Shown here: piece after piece, positions 7,466 to 15,732 of the stretch | Numbering within the stretch: the first letter of the stretch is position 1 | How the letters are laid out: every line of letters starts with the position of its first letter | DNA from: Gammaproteobacteria bacterium UBA1119 | GTDB lineage: Bacteria; Pseudomonadota; Gammaproteobacteria; Pseudomonadales; Azotimanducaceae | Assembly: GCA_002313255.1 (NCBI GenBank) | Contig: DCBA01000118.1 | Coordinates: forward strand, 1-22,038 | Length of the DNA stretch: 22,038 bases | Direction: 5' to 3' | Notes under the pieces: model-generated | What the model was told of the DNA's origin: nothing | What the model saw: the letters and a program-made list of their open reading frames with translations, nothing else | Database searches by the model: none | Translations under genes and position numbers: made by a program

Positions 7466-9445
7466 TCAGGTTATTCGGGTTCCTGGTTCGGCCCCTGTGT
7501 CAACAGAAATCAAAAAGATTTCGCTGTCGCCGTTTGCAGCAGCGAGCACCATTCCTTCTGATGTCCCAAAGCGCATTTCACGTGACTCGAGGTTGGCAAC
7601 AACTACCGTGAGCCTCCCCACTAGGTCCTTTGGAGCGTAAGCTAACTTGATGCCGGAAAACACTGTTCGGTGATGGTCGCCCACGTCGAGCGTTAGGCGA
7701 AGTAACTTGTCGGCCCCATCGACGGATTCAGCAGATACGATTCTTGCTACTCTTAAATCGATTTGCTCGAAGTCGTCGATCGTAATCATAGGGTTCTCCC
7801 CAGTTTCAACGTGATCTTCGCGCGATTCGTCGACCATCGCATCGACGGCTCGTCTGTCGATACGTTTGAAAAGAGGTTCAAAAACATTAATCCGATGATT
7901 GACTAGAGGCGTACCGATATCGGCCCAGCCCAGCTCGTCGCATGCTAGAAATTTTTCTGACTGTTTGGCCAGGCGAGGCAAAATGGGCTTCAAGTAGATC
8001 ACCAGGATTCGGTACATGTTGATGCCGAGAGAACAAATGGCTTGAATTTGTTTCTCTTGTCCGGTCGTTTTAGCGAGTTCCCATGGGGCGTGGTTTGCAA
8101 TGTATTGATTCGCTCGGTCTGCCAGTGAGGCGACTTCGCGCACAACTCGATTGGTATCACTTGTCTCATATAGCTGCCCGATGGTCTCCTGCGCGTCAAC
8201 GAATACTTGCAGCAGGCGCGTGTCGTGAATAGATGGCGCAAGCGTGGATTCGGTGGATTGATTGATGAAGCCTGCGCAGCGTGAGGCAATGTTTACGATT
8301 TTGCCGACGAGGTCGGAATTTACTCGCTGCACGAAATCTTCCCAATTGATATCGATATCATCGTTGTTGGGGGACAGTTTTGTCGCGTAGTAGTACCGCA
8401 GATACTCGGGTTCGAGATGAGCCAGATACGTTCTTGCGTTAATGAACGTCCCGCGAGACTTCGACATTTTCCTACCTTCGACCGTTATAAATCCGTGCGA
8501 ATGGATACGGGTGGGTAAACGAAAGCCCGAAGCGTTTAATACCGCTGGCCAAAAGAGAGCATGAAAATTGACGATATCCTTACCGATAAAGTGGTGGACT
8601 TCAGTGTCGCTGTCGCTGGCCCAGAATTCTTCGAAGTTGAGATCGTTTTCGTCACAGTAGTTGCTAAAACTGGCCATGTACCCAATAGGCGCATCCATCC
8701 AGACATAGAAGTATTTATCCGTACCGGGGATAAGAAACCCGAAATAGGGAGCGTCGCGACTTATATCCCAAGCTTTTAGGCCCGCGTCCAACCATTCCCT
8801 CAGTTTGTTTGCGACTTCAGATTGGACTGTTTCCGTCGAGATCCACCCTTCGAGGAAATCTTTAAATTGAGCTAGATCAAAAAAATGATGCGTCGAAGAT
8901 TGCAGCGTTGGCGTAGCACCCGAAAGAAGGGACCGCGGTTCACCAAGTTCGGTTGCATCGTAAGTCGCACCGCAGGCTTCGCAGTTGTCACCGTACTGAT
9001 CGTCAATCCCGCATTGGGGGCAGGTCCCTTTGACGTACCGGTCCGCTAAAAACAGCTGCTTTTCTGGGTCATAAAGTTGTTCTACTTCTTTGGTAAAGAT
9101 GTACCCCGCGTTCTTTAACCGTTCGTAGATCAATGCCGAGTAGTGTTCGTTTTCTGGAGAATGCGTGGAATGGTAATTGTCGTGTTGTACGAGAAAATCT
9201 TTAAAGTCTTCTATGTGATCTATCCGAACTTGGCCAATGAGTTGCTCAGCAGAGATCCCGAGTTCCTCGGCTTTCAGCATCGTCCCCGTACCGTGGGTGT
9301 CGTCGGCACATACGTAGAGGCACTCGTTGCCTTGTAACCGCTGATAACGGACCCAAATGTCCGTTTGGATGTGTTCGAGCAAATGACCGAGATGTATTGC
9401 GCCGTTGGCGTTAGGCAGCGCGCTCGTTGCAAGAATTCGCCGCAT
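7466..9445 (-). CDS. metG: Methionyl-tRNA synthetase with C-terminal tRNA-binding domain
   Basis: Charges tRNA-Met and initiator tRNA. It has 659 residues, a full-length class I enzyme. HIGH-type HLGH lies at 18-21. A zinc knuckle has cysteines 142, 145, 155 and 158. The KMSKS loop is at 326-330 within [12 protein letters not shown]. An appended EMAP/OB-fold tRNA-binding domain covers about residues 555-659 and begins with [17 protein letters not shown]. The ATG at 9445 starts with [15 protein letters not shown], as expected. It is divergent from mrp, an arrangement shared by E. coli and Pseudomonas, and nth lies downstream. Confidence 0.98.
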   Translation of the reverse strand: MRRILATSALPNANGAIHLGHLLEHIQTDIWVRYQRLQGNECLYVCADDTHGTGTMLKAEELGISAEQLIGQVRIDHIEDFKDFLVQHDNYHSTHSPENEHYSALIYERLKNAGYIFTKEVEQLYDPEKQLFLADRYVKGTCPQCGIDDQYGDNCEACGATYDATELGEPRSLLSGATPTLQSSTHHFFDLAQFKDFLEGWISTETVQSEVANKLREWLDAGLKAWDISRDAPYFGFLIPGTDKYFYVWMDAPIGYMASFSNYCDENDLNFEEFWASDSDTEVHHFIGKDIVNFHALFWPAVLNASGFRLPTRIHSHGFITVEGRKMSKSRGTFINARTYLAHLEPEYLRYYYATKLSPNNDDIDINWEDFVQRVNSDLVGKIVNIASRCAGFINQSTESTLAPSIHDTRLLQVFVDAQETIGQLYETSDTNRVVREVASLADRANQYIANHAPWELAKTTGQEKQIQAICSLGINMYRILVIYLKPILPRLAKQSEKFLACDELGWADIGTPLVNHRINVFEPLFKRIDRRAVDAMVDESREDHVETGENPMITIDDFEQIDLRVARIVSAESVDGADKLLRLTLDVGDHHRTVFSGIKLAYAPKDLVGRLTVVVANLESREMRFGTSEGMVLAAANGDSEIFLISVDTGAEPGTRIT

Positions 9446-9515
9446 GATTGAGAGATCCGACTCTTACGGTGTGCGTTTCCGTGCGTACAAAGGCACGGTT
9501 GTTGGTGGCGCACTA

Positions 9516-9521
9516 TATAAT
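9516..9521 (+). promoter_or_regulatory. Candidate -10 box for mrp
   Basis: A perfect TATAAT lies 28 bases upstream of the mrp ATG at 9550, in the spacer shared with divergent metG. No recognisable TTGACA-like hexamer sits at the right distance. Transcription from here would start near 9528, which supports the 9550 start over upstream alternatives. Confidence 0.4.
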
Positions 9522-9549
9522 GCTGAGTCGATTCGGGCGAGTAACTTAT

Positions 9550-10587
9550 ATGGGGAAATCACTAGAGACATTTCTAGATCCAATCGTGAATGTCAGTTGG
9601 CGCGAGCTTGGGGCGATCCAGCGTGCCGCGAAATTGGATGGGAAATGGCATGTCCTGATTGAACTTGGATACCCGGTGGAAGGCTTGACGAAAGCGTACG
9701 CTGCTGCGCTCGAAAATTGGATGGAAGACGAAATCGTTCTGGAATTGAAATTCAGGGTGCCTCCTTCTCATGCTTTGCCTGGGGCGAGTAATGTCATTGC
9801 CGTCGCTTCGGGAAAGGGTGGTGTGGGCAAATCAACTACAGCCGTTAACTTGGCCGTGGCTTTAGATCGAGCCGGAGCAAAGGTGGGTATTTTGGATGCG
9901 GATATATATGGGCCCAGTCAGGGAATCATGTTGGGGATTCGAGAAGGTCAGCGACCAGAAATAAGAAATGAGAACGAGTTTGTGCCGATTCGATGCCACG
10001 GTATTGAAGCGATATCCATGAGCATGCTCATAACGGACAAAACCCCGATGGTTTGGCGTGGACCGATGGCGTCGGGCGCGCTGCAGCAATTGTTGCAACA
10101 AACTGCGTGGAGTGATCTGGACTATCTCATCGTCGACATGCCACCAGGAACCGGAGATATTCAACTGACCCTTTCACAACAAGTTTCGGTTGGCGGTGCG
10201 GTTATCGTAACAACGCCTCAGGAGATCGCGTTGGCGGACGCACGCAAGGGTATCGAGATGTTCCGTAAAGTTTCGGTACCGATAATCGGGGTAGTCGAAA
10301 ATATGAGCTACTTTGTGTGCGACGGCTGCGATCGTAAACACGCATTGTTCGGCGACGGAGGAGGCGAGCGGGTGGCGGCAGAGTACGGAACGTCGTTACT
10401 CGGAGAGTTCCCGTTAGATCCGGCGATTCGAGAACAGACCGATGCGGGCGTGCCGATTGTCGCATTTGACAATGCTTCGCCGATGTCCCTCCTCTATATG
10501 GACTGCGCGCGGCGAACCGCCGCCGGACTTTGGCTGATTAGTCGAGATAAAGCGCCAACGCCGACTCTGTCTATGGACGATCAATGA
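9550..10587 (+). CDS. mrp: Iron-sulfur cluster carrier protein, Mrp/ApbC family P-loop ATPase
   Basis: Cytoplasmic homodimeric ATPase that carries and transfers [4Fe-4S] clusters to apo-proteins. From the ATG at 9550 it has 345 residues. An N-terminal MIP18/DUF59-like domain covers about 1-75. The deviant Walker [11 protein letters not shown] is at 88-96, ADIYGPSQG follows near 117, VDMPPGTGD near 195, and the cluster-binding C257-x-x-C260 lies in YFVCDGCD. The frame opens as far up as 9448, but the extension shows no family features and lies upstream of a TATAAT box. The last four bases ATGA are shared with the dcd start, so the pair is translationally coupled. Confidence 0.95.
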   Translation: MGKSLETFLDPIVNVSWRELGAIQRAAKLDGKWHVLIELGYPVEGLTKAYAAALENWMEDEIVLELKFRVPPSHALPGASNVIAVASGKGGVGKSTTAVNLAVALDRAGAKVGILDADIYGPSQGIMLGIREGQRPEIRNENEFVPIRCHGIEAISMSMLITDKTPMVWRGPMASGALQQLLQQTAWSDLDYLIVDMPPGTGDIQLTLSQQVSVGGAVIVTTPQEIALADARKGIEMFRKVSVPIIGVVENMSYFVCDGCDRKHALFGDGGGERVAAEYGTSLLGEFPLDPAIREQTDAGVPIVAFDNASPMSLLYMDCARRTAAGLWLISRDKAPTPTLSMDDQ

Positions 10588-11150
10588 CCATCAAATCTGA
10601 TCGATGGATACGGGAAATGGCAGAGTCTCGGGGAATGATCGAGCCATTTGAACCGACTCAGGTACGCCGAGTCGACGGCCGACCAGTGATTTCCTTCGGC
10701 ACGTCGAGTTACGGATACGACGTTAGGTGCGCGCCTGAGTTTAAGGTTTTTACGAACATTTTTTCCGTGACGGTTGATCCGAAGGCTTTTGACGATCGGA
10801 GTTTCGTCGATGTACGGGAAGAGTCCTGCATTATTCCACCGAACTCGTTTGCGTTAGCGAGTACCGTGGAGTATTTCCGGATACCGTCGGACGTTTTGAC
10901 AATTTGCCTCGGAAAATCGACGTACGCTAGGTGCGGAATTATCGTCAATGTGACCCCGCTTGAACCGGAGTGGGAAGGAAATGTGACGCTTGAGTTTTCG
11001 AATACGACGACGTTGCCGGCAAGAATATACGCCAACGAAGGGGTCGCCCAGATGCTTTTTATCCAGTCGGACGAACAGTGCGAAACTACATACAAAGATC
11101 GTGCCGGTAAGTACCAGGGCCAAACCGGCGTTACGATGCCGAAAACTTGA
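10584..11150 (+). CDS. dcd: dCTP deaminase
   Basis: Deaminates dCTP to dUTP, feeding dTMP synthesis. It has 188 residues, the standard length. The family core [12 protein letters not shown] (S112, R116) and the catalytic glutamate E137 in [11 protein letters not shown] are intact, followed by [11 protein letters not shown]. The start overlaps the mrp stop by ATGA, matching mrp-dcd order in Pseudomonas. It converges on purM with 32 bases between stops and no visible terminator. Confidence 0.97.
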   Translation: MTIKSDRWIREMAESRGMIEPFEPTQVRRVDGRPVISFGTSSYGYDVRCAPEFKVFTNIFSVTVDPKAFDDRSFVDVREESCIIPPNSFALASTVEYFRIPSDVLTICLGKSTYARCGIIVNVTPLEPEWEGNVTLEFSNTTTLPARIYANEGVAQMLFIQSDEQCETTYKDRAGKYQGQTGVTMPKT

Positions 11151-11182
11151 TTTAAGCCTTTCAGCGACTAGCCTCTAACAGT

Positions 11183-12202
11183 CTATCCAAGCTCTACGTT
11201 TGCAAGTCCGATGACTAAATGGCCTTTCTGTACGTGGGCGCCTAACGATTCGATTCGTCCTATAACAACGGCGTCATCGGTTAGTTGTTCGAGTATTTGA
11301 TCGACGTTCCCAGGGCGGCAAGCGATGACGAAACCGATGCCACAATTAAAAGTTCGAAGCATCTCCAGCTCGTCAATCCCCCCTTGCTGTTGTATCCAGT
11401 CGAAGATACGTGGCCGTACCCAAGCGCCGAGGTCGATGTCGGCCACCAGGGTGCTCGAGAACATTCTTGGGATGTTCTCGATTAGTCCGCCGCCAGTTAT
11501 ATGGGAGAGCCCTGTAACTAAGGACACGATGGGCAATACAGAAGGCATGTATATGCGAGTCGGAGCCATCAACTGATTGAGCAAATCGTCGTTTAACGGA
11601 CCAAAATCGGCCATAACGCGTCGAATGAGAGAGAACCCGTTGGCGTGTGGACCCGAAGAAGTAACGCCGATGAGAACGTCTTCAGGCGCAACAGAATCAC
11701 CTGTAACGACTTCACTTCGTTCGACGACGCCCACGCAAAACCCGGCTAGGTCGTAATCGTGACCCTGGTAGAAACCTGGCATTTCGGCGGTTTCACCGCC
11801 AACCAACGCGCATCCTGCGATTTCGCAGCCACGCGCGATGCCATTGATGACTCGTTCAGCGACGTCAAGGTCTAGTTTGCTGCTGGCAAAATAGTCAAGA
11901 AATAGAAATGCTTCTGCGCCGACAGCGAGAACATCGTTAACGCACATAGCTACCAAGTCCTGACCTACACCGTCGTGCATATTGTGGGTTACAGCGAGAG
12001 CAAGTTTTGTCCCGACACCATCTGTTCCGGTTACGAGCAGGGGTTCCTGATATTTCTCGGGGAGGCTTGCCAGGGCTGCGAAACCGCCGATGCCGCCCAA
12101 TAGTTCGGGTCGATGAGTCCGCTTGGCAGCATCCTTAATTCGTTCCACCAGTTCGTTTCCAGCGTCGATATCGACGCCCGCTTCTCGGTATGTGAGACCC
12201 AA
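11183..12202 (-). CDS. purM: Phosphoribosylformylglycinamidine cyclo-ligase (AIR synthase)
   Basis: Fifth step of purine synthesis, closing the imidazole ring in an ATP-dependent reaction. It has 339 residues. Motifs are LTYREAGVDIDAGN at the N-terminus, VTGTDGVGTKLALA (about 57-70), VAMCVNDVL and LVGGETAEMPGFY. The start is a TTG at 12202. An in-frame TGA lies six codons upstream and the codons between include no ATG or GTG, while AGGGG stands at Shine-Dalgarno distance. The conserved LTYREAG sequence begins two residues in, so little room is left for a later start. purN, the usual partner, is absent here. It is divergent from the DUF2066 gene. Confidence 0.96.
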   Translation of the reverse strand: MGLTYREAGVDIDAGNELVERIKDAAKRTHRPELLGGIGGFAALASLPEKYQEPLLVTGTDGVGTKLALAVTHNMHDGVGQDLVAMCVNDVLAVGAEAFLFLDYFASSKLDLDVAERVINGIARGCEIAGCALVGGETAEMPGFYQGHDYDLAGFCVGVVERSEVVTGDSVAPEDVLIGVTSSGPHANGFSLIRRVMADFGPLNDDLLNQLMAPTRIYMPSVLPIVSLVTGLSHITGGGLIENIPRMFSSTLVADIDLGAWVRPRIFDWIQQQGGIDELEMLRTFNCGIGFVIACRPGNVDQILEQLTDDAVVIGRIESLGAHVQKGHLVIGLANVELG

Positions 12203-12282
12203 CGCGTCACCCCTCGCTCAAGAGCAGAAAGATCGGCGAGTTTACCAAATATTTTCGCTACACTGCTTCCGTTTGGCTCCCG

Positions 12283-13350
12283 ATGGAGCGGTTAATTGTG
12301 AAGAGACTTCCTTCTTTATTGGTCTTGATGTGTTCGTGTTTTGAGACACGAGCTGACGTAATCGATTGGCTCTACGATGTCGAAGTTCCGGTAGCAACAC
12401 AATCCTCTTCGGATATGCGAGCTGCAGCCGCGAGGGCGTTTGCTACCGTATTGACCCGGGTAACGGGCCTGAAAGTGATACCGCGGAACCCGATGGTTAC
12501 AGCTGCGCTAAGAAATCCAGGGCGCTTTTACGCAAGGTACCGATTTGTGCGGAAAGCGGGCGGAGCAAAGGATGCTGTGGATCAGCAAACCGTACTCGAA
12601 GTCGGTTTCGACCCACGCACTGTTCAGGATCTTGTTCGGAGTGCGGCCCTACCTATTTGGAGCGCAAATAGACCCAAGGTTTTAGCTTGGATCGTTTTAG
12701 AAGAAGACGTTCCTAGCCTTGCGGCCAGCGGCGATACCACTTCGTGGGTGCGAACAATTAAAGCTCGGAGCCGTGATCGGGGACTGCTCGTACAATTGCC
12801 CCTCATGGACCTGGCAGATCGCGAGCGCATTTCGGGCTCGACTGTTTCGGGGGGGTTTTCGGAGCAGATACTAGGTGCAAGCGAACGATATGGTGCTCAA
12901 TACGTTCTGACTGCGAGAATATGGATGGATCGTGGAGGGCTTTGGCACGGTGCCGGTGGGTTGATGTTTGAAGGAAGGCAAACGAACTTCGCGCATGAGG
13001 GGGAAACAAGGGATGAGGTATGCGAAAAGGCATTAGACGCCGTCGCGGACGAACTAGTACAACGTTTCGTCGTTTTTGGCTTGCATACGGAAGGCATAAG
13101 TATTTGGGTTTCCGGGATAACGTCGGTTAGTGAGTACGGCTCGTTGTTGAGATATTTGCAATCGCTCGAGTTCATTGACCGGGTTGACGTGGCCGAGGTT
13201 TCAATCAATCAAATTCGAATCGTTGTACATACGCGGTCTACATTACGTCGACTGTCTGAACTGCTCTACTCTGATGGCGTAATTACCAGGGACGCCAGCA
13301 AGAATTCTGAATTCGACTCGAACCAATACGTATGGCGAGGCGAACAGTGA
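12283..13350 (+). CDS. DUF2066 family exported protein
   Basis: Function unknown. The protein has 355 residues with a Sec signal peptide: basic lead, hydrophobic LPSLLVLMCSC, and a likely signal-peptidase cleavage after TRA (before DVIDWLYDVEVPV). The DUF2066 core begins there and includes AFATVLTRVTGLKVIPRNP. It probably resides in the periplasm. No lipobox is evident despite two cysteines near the end of the hydrophobic stretch. The ATG at 12283 has no Shine-Dalgarno. A GTG at 12298, nine bases after a GGAG and giving a compact KRLPSLL lead, is an equally good start. The same family lies between purM and hda in Pseudomonas. Its stop overlaps the next gene by 19 bases. What it does cannot be inferred beyond location and linkage. 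Confidence 0.85.
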   Translation: MERLIVKRLPSLLVLMCSCFETRADVIDWLYDVEVPVATQSSSDMRAAAARAFATVLTRVTGLKVIPRNPMVTAALRNPGRFYARYRFVRKAGGAKDAVDQQTVLEVGFDPRTVQDLVRSAALPIWSANRPKVLAWIVLEEDVPSLAASGDTTSWVRTIKARSRDRGLLVQLPLMDLADRERISGSTVSGGFSEQILGASERYGAQYVLTARIWMDRGGLWHGAGGLMFEGRQTNFAHEGETRDEVCEKALDAVADELVQRFVVFGLHTEGISIWVSGITSVSEYGSLLRYLQSLEFIDRVDVAEVSINQIRIVVHTRSTLRRLSELLYSDGVITRDASKNSEFDSNQYVWRGEQ

Positions 13351-13922
13351 TCCATCACTTACCAAATATCATCACGGTGGTACGGTTCGCGCTTATTTTC
13401 CCGACTGCATGGTTTATATGGAACGGGAACTACGCTGAAGCCTTGATCCTTATGTTGATAGCCGGCTTATCGGATGGACTGGATGGTGCGCTGGCTCGGG
13501 GGTATCGGTGGACCAGTAAGTTTGGCGAGATGGCCGATCCGTTAGCGGATAAATTGCTAGTGGGGGTGGTGTTTGTTTTGCTCACAATTCAGGGGCATAT
13601 CCCATTCTGGGTTGCCGTGATAGTGATCGGACGTGACCTGGTAATAGTGTGCGGCGCAATGACGTTCCGGCAACTGTTTGGCACCTTAGAAATTGACCCG
13701 ACGCTTATAAGCAAAATCAACACAGGACTTCAGGTCATTGTCTTGGTCCTAACGTTGATCGATCTTTCGGACATGGAGTATCTGGCCGACCTTGCGGGAC
13801 TATTGGTTGAGCCAGCGGGCATGTGGTTGGTGGCCGGCTTTTCTCTAGTTTCGGGATTTGACTACGTAATTACTTGGAGTCGTCGTGCGATCCGCGACTG
13901 GCGAAGCCCCGATGGCAGTTAA
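13332..13922 (+). CDS. CDP-alcohol phosphatidyltransferase family membrane protein
   Basis: Integral membrane enzyme of phospholipid head-group transfer, most likely acting on CDP-diacylglycerol (PgsA-like, glycerol-3-phosphate acceptor), though the acceptor is not certain. It has 196 residues. The complete family signature D-X2-D-G-X2-A-R-X8-G-X3-D-X3-D is present: D48, D51, G52, A55, R56, G65, D69, D73. Hydrophobic segments cover about residues 12-32, 36-46, 74-110 and 130-180. The ATG at 13332 overlaps the DUF2066 gene by 19 bases, implying coupled translation. hda follows after 18 bases. A dedicated pgsA often exists elsewhere in gammaproteobacteria, so this may be a paralogue. Confidence 0.9.
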   Translation: MARRTVIHHLPNIITVVRFALIFPTAWFIWNGNYAEALILMLIAGLSDGLDGALARGYRWTSKFGEMADPLADKLLVGVVFVLLTIQGHIPFWVAVIVIGRDLVIVCGAMTFRQLFGTLEIDPTLISKINTGLQVIVLVLTLIDLSDMEYLADLAGLLVEPAGMWLVAGFSLVSGFDYVITWSRRAIRDWRSPDGS

Positions 13923-13940
13923 GACAGGAAGGAGCGTGGA

Positions 13941-14600
13941 GTGTCGGACCAGCTTCCTCTGAAATTTCCTCTTCGTGAAGAATTTACTTTGGATCGATTT
14001 CGTGTGGGCCTTAATCGAGAATTGATCGAAACCGCGGCTTCAAATGAGCGAGTTTGGATTTATGGAGAAGCTCGCGTCGGGAAGACGCATTTAGCCCAGG
14101 CGATCTGCGGGCAGACCAAGCACTCCGCTTTTCTTCCTGGGAAAACTACATCGCCTTATGATGTTGATTTAGACAATTATGGGGCCTACCGACACCTGGT
14201 TATCGACGATATCGACTGTTGGTTAGGACTTCGGGATGTTGAGGAACAGCTCTTAGCCCTGATAGAAACGAGGCTTGCAGCTGATCTTGGGTTTTTGATG
14301 ACCGGTTCGGGTACGCCGCATCAGTTGAGTTTCTCAATCGATGATTTGGGGTCGAGGGTACGGTCGTTTCATTGCATGGAACTCAAAGCTTTACCGGACA
14401 GTGAAAAACGGCAGTGGCTGGTCGATGAAGTTAAGGAACGAGGACTTGAGTTGCCGGACGATGTTCTTGAATATCTATTTGCGCGGGTAGGGCGTTCGCA
14501 AGCAGATCTCGTAGACGTTATTGAAAAGCTGGATTTTGAATCTTTAGCTCAATCTCGAAAGTTGACTATTCCATTTGTTCGTGGGGTTTTGAAACTTTGA
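13941..14600 (+). CDS. hda: DnaA regulatory inactivator Hda
   Basis: AAA+ protein that, with the DNA-loaded beta sliding clamp, stimulates ATP hydrolysis by DnaA and so limits re-initiation at oriC. It has 219 residues. The N-terminal clamp-binding motif QLPLKF is at 4-9. Walker A GEARVGKT is at 42-49 with the canonical lysine, Walker B-like LVIDDID at 86-92, a sensor/arginine-finger region DDLGSRVR, and the C-terminal RKLTIPFVRGVLKL is very close to the E. coli ending. The start is a GTG at 13941, preceded by a strong AGGAAGGAG. It ends in a TTGA overlap with the next gene. Confidence 0.93.
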   Translation: MSDQLPLKFPLREEFTLDRFRVGLNRELIETAASNERVWIYGEARVGKTHLAQAICGQTKHSAFLPGKTTSPYDVDLDNYGAYRHLVIDDIDCWLGLRDVEEQLLALIETRLAADLGFLMTGSGTPHQLSFSIDDLGSRVRSFHCMELKALPDSEKRQWLVDEVKERGLELPDDVLEYLFARVGRSQADLVDVIEKLDFESLAQSRKLTIPFVRGVLKL

Positions 14601-15664
14601 GCAAGGTCGTATTTACGGGCGGTGGGAGTGCGGGACACGTTGTTCCCGCGCTCCCTGTCATGGAGTACTTGATTGCTCGGAGCTGGCAAGTCGTGTACAT
14701 CGGTTCGAGTAGTGGCTTAGAGGAGCGATTGGTAGAACCCCTTGGAGTGGCGTTTCACTCGATTACGACCGGAAAGCTTCGTCGCTATTGGTCGATAGAT
14801 AACTTGTTTGATTGTTTTCGCGTTCCGGTGGGTGTTGTTCAAGCTATTCGCATCTTGCGCAAAGAAGACCCGGATGTCGTTTTTTCGAAGGGAGGATACG
14901 TTGCATTTCCAATTGTTGTTGCGGCCTGGCTTTTTAGAATTCCTGTGGTCGCGCACGAATCCGATGTATCACCGGGATTAGCCAATCGTCTATGTTTTTG
15001 GTTCGTCAATTCTTTGTGTGTCAATTTTGATTCGACGCAGGCATCTGTTCGCCGGCTAGTTGTTACCGGCACACCAATCCGTAAAGCGCTGTTGGAAGGA
15101 AACGCTGAAAGAGGTCGTGAGCTTCTAGATTTCCGAGAGAAACTACCCATAATTCTGGTGGTTGGTGGCAGTCTTGGCGCGGTGCGGTTGAATCGGCTGA
15201 TCCGTGCAACGCTGGATCAGCTAACGGTCGAATTTAATGTGGTTCATGTATGCGGACCTGGAAACGCAGACGCAACCCGCGTAAACGATATCCGCTACCG
15301 CCAGCTCGAATACGTTGATGATGGTTGGGGTGACGTCCTTGCATGCGCAGATGTCGTTGTTTCTCGCGCAGGGGCCAACAGCGTAGTTGAATTATTAAGC
15401 CTCAGTAAACCGAATATTCTTGTGCCGCTCCCGGCGACAGCCAGTCGCGGAGACCAAATCGAAAACGCGGAGGTTGCCCGCTCCGCAGGTTACAGCGCGG
15501 TCCTCCAGGAAGATGAACTCAATGTCGAAATGCTGACACGGACCATTCGGGAGGTATTCTCCGATCGTAGTTTTTGGCGTAAACGTCTCTCGAAATTCAG
15601 ATCAAAGGATTCCCTGGCGTTAATTATCTCCGAAATCGAAAGGGCGATAGCTAATGTCGATTGA
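14597..15664 (+). CDS. murG: MurG-type UDP-GlcNAc glycosyltransferase (lipid II synthase), Firmicute-like
   Basis: Glycosyltransferase family 28 enzyme expected to add GlcNAc to undecaprenyl-PP-MurNAc-pentapeptide (lipid I to lipid II) on the cytoplasmic face of the membrane. It has 355 residues. The N-terminal loop TGGGSAGHV carries H14. TGKLRRY is at 58-64, FSKGGYVAFP from 96, HESDVSPGLAN at 120-130, VVGGSLGA near 188, SRAGANSVVE at 256-265 and SRGDQIEN at 283-290. These motifs match the Staphylococcus aureus / Bacillus cereus MurG type better than the E. coli type. The gene is outside any division-cell-wall cluster and follows hda with a TTGA overlap (TTG start at 14597; no better start nearby). 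It may be a second MurG or an enzyme with a different acceptor. Confidence 0.85.
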   Translation: MSKVVFTGGGSAGHVVPALPVMEYLIARSWQVVYIGSSSGLEERLVEPLGVAFHSITTGKLRRYWSIDNLFDCFRVPVGVVQAIRILRKEDPDVVFSKGGYVAFPIVVAAWLFRIPVVAHESDVSPGLANRLCFWFVNSLCVNFDSTQASVRRLVVTGTPIRKALLEGNAERGRELLDFREKLPIILVVGGSLGAVRLNRLIRATLDQLTVEFNVVHVCGPGNADATRVNDIRYRQLEYVDDGWGDVLACADVVVSRAGANSVVELLSLSKPNILVPLPATASRGDQIENAEVARSAGYSAVLQEDELNVEMLTRTIREVFSDRSFWRKRLSKFRSKDSLALIISEIERAIANVD

Positions 15665-15732
15665 TATTCGGATGGGAACAGTGATCAAATCGCGCGCTTG
15701 CGCCACACGGTAGGCAGGAAACCCAACTTCCG

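Noticed and set aside
12283..12360. Lipoprotein signal on the DUF2066 protein
   Set aside because: Two cysteines follow the hydrophobic stretch, but neither has a lipobox-like residue pattern; a signal peptidase I site after TRA fits better.
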